23,410 bases of DNA from assembly GCA_910585525.1 (NCBI GenBank), contig CAJUFR010000034.1, positions 1 to 23,410 on the forward strand, given 5' to 3'. Below the pieces are notes generated by a model. The model was not told the origin of the DNA, made no database searches, and saw nothing but the letters and a program-made list of their open reading frames with translations. This stretch comes from an uncultured Angelakisella sp. Lineage in GTDB: Bacteria > Bacillota > Clostridia > Oscillospirales > Ruminococcaceae. The translations under genes were made by a program, and so were the position numbers. This document shows positions 16,567 through 23,410 of this stretch, in pieces. How positions within the stretch are numbered: position 1 is the stretch's first letter; each line of letters starts with the position of its first letter.

Positions 16567-17445
16567 GTGCAAGAAAAGTTGGCTTCTATCATCAAAACGG
16601 TGGACCTTCGCAAGGCCTACCGGGTGGGGAACGAAAAGGTGGTGGCCCTGGGCTGCATCAACCTGGAGATCGAGGAGGGACAGGTCTGCTGCATCCTGGG
16701 GACCTCCGGCTCCGGCAAGTCCACCCTCCTTAACCAGCTGGCGGGACTGGAAAAACCCACCAGGGGCGACGTCTACATAATGGGGAAGAATGTCTCCAAG
16801 ATGACCGAAAAGCAGCTGGCCCACTTCCGGCAAAAGAGCATCGGCTTTGTGTTCCAGTCCTATAACCTGCTGCCGGGGATGAGCGCCATCGAAAACGTGG
16901 CCATGCCCCTGACCTTCCGGGGGATAGGGAAGCGAAAGCGCACCGCCATCGCCAAGGAGATGCTGAAGGCGGTGGGGCTGGCGGAGCGGATGAAGCACAC
17001 CCCGGCGGAGATGTCCGGCGGCCAGCAGCAGCGGGTGGGCATCGCCCGGGCCTTTGCCGCCCGGCCCAAGGTGGTGTTCGCCGACGAACCCACCGGCAAC
17101 CTGGACACCAAGACCACCCGGGAGATCATGGAACTGTTTTTAAACTTCTCCCGGCAGCAGAACATCACCATCGTGCTGGTGACCCACGACCGCAGCCTTG
17201 CCAACTACGCCGACCGCATCGTCACCATCGTGGACGGGGCGGTGGTGGGGGACACCCCCAACAAGTCGCTGTTCGACGTGGAGAAGGAGGAGGCCGCCAA
17301 GGCCGCCGCCTGGGAAAATGACCAGCTGCCCCCGGACCAGGAGGCCCCGCCGGAAAGCGGCCCCCCGGAGCCACAGGCAGCAGGAGAAGATACCAAACAA
17401 GAGGGACCAGAGGCCCCGAAAACCGCAGCATTGGAGGAGAAGTAA
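16567..17445 (+). CDS. MacB/LolD-type ABC transporter ATPase
   Basis: A 292-residue cytoplasmic ATPase that powers an FtsX/MacB-type permease. Walker A is GTSGSGKST (45-53), the Q-loop glutamine is Gln97 (FVFQSYNLLPGMSAIENV, typical of the LolD/MacB group), the signature is MSGGQ (149-153), Walker B is VVFADE with Glu174, and the switch is His207. The ATPase proper ends near residue 235. It is followed by an unusual tail of about 55 residues rich in Pro, Glu and Ala, probably disordered. The GTG start is the least certain in the window: no good ribosome site lies upstream, and a TTG four codons later is possible. It abuts the next gene without a gap and is the only MacB-type ATPase near either permease. 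Confidence 0.93.
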   Translation: MQEKLASIIKTVDLRKAYRVGNEKVVALGCINLEIEEGQVCCILGTSGSGKSTLLNQLAGLEKPTRGDVYIMGKNVSKMTEKQLAHFRQKSIGFVFQSYNLLPGMSAIENVAMPLTFRGIGKRKRTAIAKEMLKAVGLAERMKHTPAEMSGGQQQRVGIARAFAARPKVVFADEPTGNLDTKTTREIMELFLNFSRQQNITIVLVTHDRSLANYADRIVTIVDGAVVGDTPNKSLFDVEKEEAAKAAAWENDQLPPDQEAPPESGPPEPQAAGEDTKQEGPEAPKTAALEEK

Positions 17446-19314
17446 GTGAAAACGAAGGTCATCAAACGAGTGGTAGCCCTGGCCCTTGCCGCCCTCATCC
17501 TGTTGGGGACGCTGGGATATTTTTTCAGCATGGTGGGGTATGCGGCGGAAGTGGTTAGCGATATCTCCTATCAGTTGAGCAAACGCCCTGTATCCGAAGG
17601 GAACGCCACCAACATTAAACTCACTTTCAAAGTGAGCGATACAACGATTCAGAATAATCTGAAGTCCAATACGAAAAAAGTGCTGGTCAAAGGCTGTTTT
17701 GACACAACTAAGAACGACGCAAAGGATGCCTGGACGTTCAGCGGTGATAACGGCAGCTATTCCATTGAGCAGCAGAACGCAGTATATTCTGGCAAAGGAA
17801 AAAACATCGAGGTCGAAATTACTGATGGTGGAACAACGATCCTAAAGTTCACCAAAGATATGGACGCTAATGATTATAATGAGACTCCTAGCGAAAATCC
17901 CGGCGGCGACAACAAGCCTGGTGGTGACGAGGACCCCGGCGATGAAGACAACAAACCCTCCCTCACCACCAACATGAGTTACACCATCAAAAAGATATCC
18001 CGTGGTTCTACCGTGACCTATGATTCCAATGACCCTAAGAAGGATGACCCCACCATCGCCCGCAACTATTATGTGGACGCCTTGGTGCAGTTCCCCATTC
18101 CTAACGCCGCCAAGGCGGATATCGTCTCCGGCGACGCCAAGGTGAAGATATTGGTGGACCGTGGCAGCTTCCGGTTCCAGAGCGGTACCGATTCTTCTAT
18201 CCACATCGACCGGGTGGTGGAGACCAGTGAGGGCGGCGTGATCTGCTATGTCACCCTCAAGGGGCTGCGCTACACCGGCACCGGCAACACCCTGGCCTTT
18301 ACGGTGCAGAGCAAGGATGACAAAGCCGAGCCCTATATCTACCAGCAGTTCTCCGCCGAGGTCAGTTCCTGCGAGCCCTATGTCCCCAAGCATGACAACG
18401 ATGATGACGACCCGGACGACAGCCGGATGGAGATGGCCACCCCCTATGTCATCGTCAACAACTATAACTATGGCGGCACCATCACCGCCGGGGATACCTT
18501 CCCCCTTTCCATCACTCTCTTCAACACCAGCAAAAGCCTGGATGTTCAGAATATGATGGTGACCATCACCATGCCGGAAGCCTTTATGCTCACCAGCAGT
18601 TCCAACACCTTCTATATCGAGGACCTGGAGAGCGAGGGGATGGTGACCAAGACCATGAACGTCACCGCCAAGGCCAACGCCGCCCCCCAGTCCCATAACA
18701 TCGAGGTCTCGATGAAGTACCAGTACGTGGATGACCATCTCAACTCCCGCCGGGACAACACCACCCAGGAGACCATCTCCATCCCGGTGGTCCAGGTGGA
18801 CCGGTTCCAGGTCACCGGCGTGGACGTCTCCGCCGAAAGCTATGTGGGCGAGGAAGCCAGCATCACCGTCAACTTCGTCAACAAGGGCCGCAGCGACGTC
18901 TATAACCTCTCCGCCGAGATATCCGGCGATATCCAGAATCCCGGCCAGCAGCAGAACCTGGGCAACCTCACCTCCGGCTCCACCGGCACCGCCGACTTCT
19001 ACGTCATGCCCAACGGCGAAGGGATGTGCAGCGGGGAGATCAAGATCACCTACGAGGATACCAACATGGAGGAGAAGGAGGCCACCATCCAGTGGTCCAC
19101 CAATGTTGTGGACCCCATGGCGGGGATGGACTTTGGCCCCGGCATAGGGGACGTTGACCCCGGCATGATGGAGGACCCCGGCCTGATGGAGGAGGAGAAG
19201 CCCTCCTGGCCCTTTATCGCCGGCGGTGTAGGCGCCGGGGCGCTGGTGGTGGGGCTGCTGGTCTGGCGGCACATCAAGAAAAAGAGGAGCGAGGCAGCCG
19301 ATGCGGATCTCTGA
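17446..19314 (+). CDS. Exported, membrane-anchored Ig-like repeat protein
   Basis: A 622-residue surface protein. A signal peptide occupies residues 1-34 (basic start, hydrophobic core, probable cleavage near GYAA). An N-terminal domain follows (about 35-146), then a Gly/Pro/Asp/Asn linker (147-170), a beta-rich domain (172-310), an acidic linker (315-328, HDNDDDDPDD) and two CARDB/Ig-like domains (about 330-450 and 452-553). The C-terminus has a membrane helix (about 588-607) and a KKK-containing cytoplasmic tail. It resembles the S-layer-like (COG1361-type) proteins found beside MacB-like transporters in Clostridia and may be an extracytoplasmic partner of the permease. The GTG start directly follows the ATPase stop with GGAGGAG upstream. 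Its first third is clearly lower in GC than its neighbours. Architecture is clear; function is inferred. Confidence 0.85.
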   Translation: MKTKVIKRVVALALAALILLGTLGYFFSMVGYAAEVVSDISYQLSKRPVSEGNATNIKLTFKVSDTTIQNNLKSNTKKVLVKGCFDTTKNDAKDAWTFSGDNGSYSIEQQNAVYSGKGKNIEVEITDGGTTILKFTKDMDANDYNETPSENPGGDNKPGGDEDPGDEDNKPSLTTNMSYTIKKISRGSTVTYDSNDPKKDDPTIARNYYVDALVQFPIPNAAKADIVSGDAKVKILVDRGSFRFQSGTDSSIHIDRVVETSEGGVICYVTLKGLRYTGTGNTLAFTVQSKDDKAEPYIYQQFSAEVSSCEPYVPKHDNDDDDPDDSRMEMATPYVIVNNYNYGGTITAGDTFPLSITLFNTSKSLDVQNMMVTITMPEAFMLTSSSNTFYIEDLESEGMVTKTMNVTAKANAAPQSHNIEVSMKYQYVDDHLNSRRDNTTQETISIPVVQVDRFQVTGVDVSAESYVGEEASITVNFVNKGRSDVYNLSAEISGDIQNPGQQQNLGNLTSGSTGTADFYVMPNGEGMCSGEIKITYEDTNMEEKEATIQWSTNVVDPMAGMDFGPGIGDVDPGMMEDPGLMEEEKPSWPFIAGGVGAGALVVGLLVWRHIKKKRSEAADADL

Positions 19315-20620
19315 TATTCTTTCCATCTGCTTTCGGAACCTGACCCGGCGGAAGATGCGCACCTTCCTCACCGCCCTGGGGGTGGTCATCGGGGTGTGTC
19401 TCATCATCATCGCTGTCTCCATCGGCATCGGTCTTTCCATCACCTACGACGAGCAGATGGCCAGTTGGGGGGACCTGACGGTGATCAACGTCTACAACTG
19501 GAACAGCCAGATCACCTTGGACGACGCCGCCGTGGCCAAGATGCAGGCCCTGGACGGGGTGGATATCGCCACCCCCTTCTACCAGAACTGGGAGATGAAC
19601 TACCTGTTCAAGAGCAAGAACGGCAGGTACCGCTGCTTTCCCCAATTCTACGGTGTCTACCCGGAGGCCCTGGAGAAGCTGGGGTACGAGTTGAAAGAGG
19701 GCAAGTACCTGGAGGAGCACGACAAGGAGTACAGCATCGTGGTGGGGGAGAACTTCGCCTACCGCTTCTACGACAGCAAGAAGAAGCGGAACAACCGGAT
19801 AGACCCCTACCCCGACGCCAGCGGCAAGATCAAGGACCCCTACGTGGATGTCATGAAGGATAAGATGATCATCTCCATCCCCAGCCAGAAAACCGACGCC
19901 AACGGCAACATCATCGGCAAGGACATCGAGGTAAAGCCGGTGGTGGCGGGGGTACTGCTGCGCAACGACGCCAACTGGGAGGCCACCAACGCCGCCTTTA
20001 TGGATATCAACGAGATGAAGGCGCTGGAGCAGAAGTTCAACAAACAAAACGGCATCAAGAAAAGCAGCAACAAGATAAACTACGAGGACGTGCGGGTGAA
20101 GTGCGTGGACGTGGATTCGGTGTCCGCTGTCCAGGAGGCCATCAAGGAGATGGGCTACGAGTGCAACTCCATGAACGACGGCCGTGAGATGATGCAGAAG
20201 CAGGCGCTGATGATCCAGCTGGTGCTGGGGGGGCTTGCGGGCTTCTCGCTGCTGGTGGCGGCCATCGGCATCGCCAACACCATGATCATGTCCATCTACG
20301 AGCGCACCCGGGAGATCGGCGTCATGAAGGTCATCGGGGCGGAGGTCCGGGATATCCGGGTGATGTTCCTGCTGGAGGCCGGCATGATCGGCCTGTTGGG
20401 GGGCATCATGGGGGTGGGTCTCAGCTTTGCCGGTTCCTGGGCCTTCAACCACTTCGCCGCCGCGGCGATGCTGGGGGAGGGGAGCAAACTCTCGGTTATC
20501 CCCCTGTGGCTGGTGGGCATCGCCCTGGCCTTCTCGGTGCTGGTGGGGGTCGTCTTCGGTTTCCTGCCGGCCAACCGGGCGGTGAAGATATCGGCCCTGG
20601 AGGCCATCAAGCACGACTAA
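19301..20620 (+). CDS. MacB/FtsX-type ABC transporter permease
   Basis: A 439-residue permease, second of its kind in the window. An N-terminal helix (TFLTALGVVIGVCLIIIAVS, about 22-41) precedes an extracytoplasmic domain of about 260 residues. Three C-terminal helices flank the coupling motif YERTREIGVMKVIGAE, and the protein ends at ISALEAIKHD. The extracytoplasmic domain differs from that of the minus-strand permease and carries several Lys-rich stretches (SKKKRNNR, KKSSNK). Its ATG overlaps the end of the Ig-like protein gene by 14 bases, so translation is coupled; GAGGAG lies upstream. With the ATPase two genes earlier it forms a complete transporter plus surface partner. A terminator follows 36 bases downstream. 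Confidence 0.93.
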   Translation: MRISDILSICFRNLTRRKMRTFLTALGVVIGVCLIIIAVSIGIGLSITYDEQMASWGDLTVINVYNWNSQITLDDAAVAKMQALDGVDIATPFYQNWEMNYLFKSKNGRYRCFPQFYGVYPEALEKLGYELKEGKYLEEHDKEYSIVVGENFAYRFYDSKKKRNNRIDPYPDASGKIKDPYVDVMKDKMIISIPSQKTDANGNIIGKDIEVKPVVAGVLLRNDANWEATNAAFMDINEMKALEQKFNKQNGIKKSSNKINYEDVRVKCVDVDSVSAVQEAIKEMGYECNSMNDGREMMQKQALMIQLVLGGLAGFSLLVAAIGIANTMIMSIYERTREIGVMKVIGAEVRDIRVMFLLEAGMIGLLGGIMGVGLSFAGSWAFNHFAAAAMLGEGSKLSVIPLWLVGIALAFSVLVGVVFGFLPANRAVKISALEAIKHD

Positions 20621-20655
20621 GGCAGGGCTCTGCCCGGTCCCGTTCCCGCAGACAG

Positions 20656-20692
20656 CAGCCCGTCCACCGGTACAGTGGGCGGGCTGTTTTTT
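20656..20692 (+). terminator. Intrinsic terminator after the permease
   Basis: A 12-bp stem (20656-20667 with 20675-20686, one G-U pair) closes a seven-base loop and is followed directly by six T. It ends the ATPase operon and isolates the ribonucleotide reductase gene. Confidence 0.9.
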
Positions 20693-20756
20693 GATGAGGC
20701 CCGCCGCCGTCTCCATTTTGCACAGAACCTGCTTCCCTTTTTTGGCTTTTTTCAGC

Positions 20757-20785
20757 TTGTATCTCCCGCCGGGATTTGCTACAAT
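20757..20785 (+). promoter_or_regulatory. Candidate promoter of the ribonucleotide reductase gene
   Basis: TACAAT (20780-20785) preceded by TGC forms an extended -10. TTGTAT (20757-20762) lies 17 bases upstream as a weak -35. The start would be near 20792, some 20 bases before the first NrdR-box-like site. Confidence 0.45.
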
Positions 20786-20810
20786 ATACGGGTGAGTTTT
20801 GCCAGGATAC

Positions 20811-20857
20811 ACCCAATATCTTGTGTGTTTTATCACATTCCCCACAATATATCATGA
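20811..20857 (+). promoter_or_regulatory. Pair of NrdR-box-like sites
   Basis: Against the 16-base NrdR consensus ACACWATATATWGTGT, the site at 20811-20826 matches at 14 positions and the site at 20842-20857 at 12. Their starts are 31 bases apart, about three helical turns, as in known tandem NrdR boxes. They lie just upstream of the class II reductase gene, the expected target of this nucleotide-sensing repressor. Confidence 0.75.
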
Positions 20858-20878
20858 AGAAAAGAGAGGACGTGCCCC

Positions 20879-23152
20879 ATGAAGATCGGAAAGAACGCCC
20901 TGATGGTGCTGGAGAAGCGCTATCTTATCAAGGACGAGAACGGCGAGCCCACCGAGGGGGTGGAGCAGCTGTTCCGCCGGGTGGCGGACACCATCGCCGC
21001 CGCCGATGCCGCCTACGACCCTGCCGCCGATACCCAGGCCCTGGCGGACCGCTTCTACCAGCTGATGACCGACCTGGAGTTCCTGCCTAACTCCCCCACC
21101 CTGATGAACGCCGGGCGGGACCTGGGGCAGCTTTCCGCCTGCTTCGTCCTGCCGGTGGGGGACAGCATGGAGGAGATATTCGACGCTGTCAAACAGGCCG
21201 CCCTTATCCACAAATCTGGCGGCGGCACCGGCTTTTCCTTCTCCCGGCTGCGGCAGCAGGGCAGCGCCGTGCGCACCACCGGCGGGGTGGCCAGCGGACC
21301 CATCAGCTTCATGAAGGTGTTCAATATGGCCACCGAGGCGGTGAAGCAGGGGGGCACCCGCCGGGGGGCCAACATGGGGATCCTGCGCATCGACCACCCG
21401 GATATCCTCCAGTTTATCGACTGCAAAAAGGATAACCACGAGATCAACAACTTCAACATCTCGGTGGGTATCACCGAAGCGTTTATGGAGGCGGTGGAGG
21501 CCGGCAAGGATTACGACCTCATCGACCCCAAGACCAAGACCGCCGTGGGCGCCCTCTCCGCCCGGGAGGTCTACGACAAGATCGTGGACGCCGCCTGGCG
21601 CAACGGGGAGCCGGGCATCATCTTCCTGGACCGCCTCAACCGGGACAACGTGGTGCCCAGCCAGGGGGAGATCGAATCCACCAACCCCTGCGGGGAGCAG
21701 CCGCTGCTGCCCTACGAAAGCTGCAACCTGGGTTCCATCAACCTGGCCAATATGCTGCGGCAAGGGGCCAACGGCTGGGAACTGGATTACCACCGGCTGG
21801 AGACGGTGGTCCGGGACGCGGTGCACTTTTTGGATAACGTCATCGACGTCAACAAGTACCCCCTGGAGATCATCGGGGAGACCACCCGGGCCACCCGGAA
21901 GATCGGCCTGGGGGTGATGGGCTACGCCGACGCCCTGCTGCGGATGGGCCTGCCCTACGGCTCGGAGAAGGCCATCGCCCTGGCCCAGGAGGTGATGGGC
22001 TTTATCACCAAGGCCGGCCGGGAGGCCAGCCGGGAACTGGCCAAGACCAGAGGGGCCTTCCCCCTCTTTGCGGAAAGCATCTACAAGGACCAGGAGCCGC
22101 TTCGCAACGCCACCATTACCACCATCGCCCCCACCGGCACCCTTTCCATCATCGCCGGATGCTCCAGCGGGGTGGAGCCGGTGTTCGCCTACGTCTACAT
22201 CCGCAACGTCATGGACGGCACCGAGATGATGGAGGTGAACCCGGTGCTGGAGGAGGCCCTGAAGGCCCGGGACCTCTACACCCCGGAACTGATGCGGAAG
22301 ATCGCCGCCCAGGGGACGCTGGCCCACATCCCGGAGATACCGGAGGACCTGCGGCAGGTGTTCGTCTCGGCCCACGACATCCGGCCGGAGGACCATGTCC
22401 GCACCCAGGCGGCCTTCCAGCGCCACACCGACAACGCCGTCAGCAAGACGGTGAACTTCCAGAACAGCGCCACCCGGGAGGACGTGAGCCAGGTGTACAT
22501 GCTGGCCTACCGGGAGGGGTGCAAGGGGGTCACCATCTACCGGGATGGCAGCCGCTTCGGCCAGGTGCTCAACGTGGGCAAGGTGAAGAAGGAGGGGGAG
22601 GCCCCGGAGAAGGCAGAGGAGACCATCCCGCCGCTGCCCGTCCTGCCCTTCGGGGAGATCGTGCCCCGCCCCCGTCCCACCGTTACCTACGGTTCCACCG
22701 AGAAGATGAAGATCGGCTGCGGCAGCCTCTACGTCACGGTGAACTACGACGAGAACGGCATCTGCGAGGTGTTCACCTCCACCGGCAAGGGGGGCGGCTG
22801 CCCCAGCCAGTCGGAGGCCACCGCCCGCCTGGTCTCCATCGCCCTGCGCAGCGGCATCAAGGCGGAGGAACTGTTGGACCAGCTCCAGGGCATCCGCTGC
22901 CCCTCCACCGTGCGCCAGGCGGGGATGAAGTGCACCTCCTGCCCCGACGCCATCGCCAAGGTGGTGCGCCGGGTGGACAAGCTGCGCCGCTCCATGCCCG
23001 CCGGCCAGGTCCCCGCCGCCCCGGAGCCCCCCGCCACCCCCGTCCCCACCGAGACCCGCTTCGCCAAATTCTGCCCCGAATGCGGCGCCCCCCTGGAGCA
23101 CGAAGGAGGATGTGTCTCCTGCCGGAGTTGCGGGTATTCTAAGTGTAATTGA
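20879..23152 (+). CDS. nrdJ: Adenosylcobalamin-dependent (class II) ribonucleotide reductase
   Basis: A 757-residue enzyme that reduces ribonucleotides to deoxyribonucleotides using a radical generated from adenosylcobalamin. Core motifs are FLPNSPTLMNAG (68-79), Cys88 in QLSACF, the NPCGEQPLLPYESCNLGSIN block with radical-site Cys271, Glu273 and Cys282, and IAPTGTLSIIAGCSSGVEP (416-434). The C-terminal region carries a TSCPD domain, including the literal CTSCPD, and ends in a four-cysteine zinc-ribbon-like motif (CPECG...CVSCRSCG) with a final cysteine two residues from the end. These cysteines probably re-reduce the active site. No ATP-cone is visible at the N-terminus. It is monocistronic. 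AGAGGA precedes the ATG. No cobalamin riboswitch is visible upstream; regulation is probably by NrdR. Confidence 0.95.
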   Translation: MKIGKNALMVLEKRYLIKDENGEPTEGVEQLFRRVADTIAAADAAYDPAADTQALADRFYQLMTDLEFLPNSPTLMNAGRDLGQLSACFVLPVGDSMEEIFDAVKQAALIHKSGGGTGFSFSRLRQQGSAVRTTGGVASGPISFMKVFNMATEAVKQGGTRRGANMGILRIDHPDILQFIDCKKDNHEINNFNISVGITEAFMEAVEAGKDYDLIDPKTKTAVGALSAREVYDKIVDAAWRNGEPGIIFLDRLNRDNVVPSQGEIESTNPCGEQPLLPYESCNLGSINLANMLRQGANGWELDYHRLETVVRDAVHFLDNVIDVNKYPLEIIGETTRATRKIGLGVMGYADALLRMGLPYGSEKAIALAQEVMGFITKAGREASRELAKTRGAFPLFAESIYKDQEPLRNATITTIAPTGTLSIIAGCSSGVEPVFAYVYIRNVMDGTEMMEVNPVLEEALKARDLYTPELMRKIAAQGTLAHIPEIPEDLRQVFVSAHDIRPEDHVRTQAAFQRHTDNAVSKTVNFQNSATREDVSQVYMLAYREGCKGVTIYRDGSRFGQVLNVGKVKKEGEAPEKAEETIPPLPVLPFGEIVPRPRPTVTYGSTEKMKIGCGSLYVTVNYDENGICEVFTSTGKGGGCPSQSEATARLVSIALRSGIKAEELLDQLQGIRCPSTVRQAGMKCTSCPDAIAKVVRRVDKLRRSMPAGQVPAAPEPPATPVPTETRFAKFCPECGAPLEHEGGCVSCRSCGYSKCN

Positions 23153-23410
23153 GCGGTCGATAAAGGAAAAGCAACCCCATCCCCCCGCAGGGAACTAAAA
23201 ATCCGCCGGAGGCACCTTATCAGGCCAACTTCAAGGAGGGAGCGGGCGAAACCACCCACTTTACCAGCTGCGAACCATATCCCACCCCGCAGCCAGCCGC
23301 CCGGCCAAGCATCGAGCCGCCAAGGCAGACATCTATCATGGCGCCAGGCAGCGCCCCAGCCCAAGCGGACTGGGCGGCGTCAGTGGGTGCGAACCTTAGC
23401 GACCGACGCC
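23153..23410. other. Unassigned sequence after nrdJ, up to the window edge
   Basis: I find no convincing gene, tRNA or T-tracted terminator in these 258 bases. The last 35 bases form a possible two-part stem (GGCGTC at 23376-23381 with GACGCC at 23405-23410, and an inner five-pair stem). A smaller GCCCA/TGGGC hairpin lies just before it (23359-23375). It could be a structured RNA or the start of a repeat that continues beyond the window. Confidence 0.35.

Noticed and set aside
20693..20878. Cobalamin riboswitch before the B12-dependent reductase
   Set aside because: The leader is short and AT-rich, with no B12-box-like or long structured element; the NrdR sites explain the region better.
22744..23364. 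Minus-strand frame extending past the end of nrdJ
   Set aside because: Most of it is antisense to the reductase C-terminus, and the free part shows no domain or good ribosome site.

Overview
The window is a GC-rich (roughly 60% or more), densely coding chromosomal segment with 18 confident protein genes and no tRNA, rRNA, CRISPR array, transposase or phage gene that I can see. Gene content (lactose/cellobiose-type PTS, HPr with the Ser46 regulatory site, DegV, Gram-positive half-size ABC exporters, MacB-like ABC systems with an exported Ig-like partner, B12-dependent ribonucleotide reductase with TSCPD domain), strong GGAGG ribosome sites and sigma-A-type promoters suggest a Gram-positive anaerobe of the class Clostridia. 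A GC-rich gut lineage such as the Oscillospiraceae is my guess; this is inference, since no marker gene is present.

Layout. Positions 190-5950 are all on the minus strand. A TraX-like membrane protein with its own promoter is followed by two overlapping genes for a heterodimeric ABC exporter. After a cluster of hairpins comes a two-gene unit of a metallo-beta-lactamase-fold hydrolase and a YjaB-like acetyltransferase, which ends at a bidirectional terminator (65-107). Positions 6157-12375 form a plus-strand PTS operon that carries its own enzyme I and HPr plus IIA, IIB and IIC of the lactose/cellobiose family. An RDD membrane protein and a PRD-containing regulator close the operon. A convergent terminator at 12399-12438 separates it from the next block.

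Positions 12456-20620 hold a divided MacB-like transport locus. On the minus strand are a membrane-fusion protein and an FtsX/MacB permease without an ATPase, then a monocistronic DegV fatty-acid-binding protein with its own promoter and terminator. Divergently, on the plus strand, are an ATPase, an exported membrane-anchored Ig-like protein whose N-terminal segment has visibly lower GC, and a second permease. Positions 20757-23152 hold class II (adenosylcobalamin-dependent) ribonucleotide reductase, preceded by two NrdR-box-like sites whose starts are 31 bases apart. The last 258 bases hold no gene I can assign.

How the genes work together. The PTS operon encodes a complete phosphorelay (PEP to EI to HPr to IIA to IIB to sugar at IIC) plus a probable regulator that senses it, but no glycosidase, so the sugar is undetermined. 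The MacB-like block probably exports peptides or lipophilic compounds, or transmits mechanical force across the envelope. The arrangement of one ATPase gene beside two permeases with different extracytoplasmic partners is the most system-like unexplained feature of the window.
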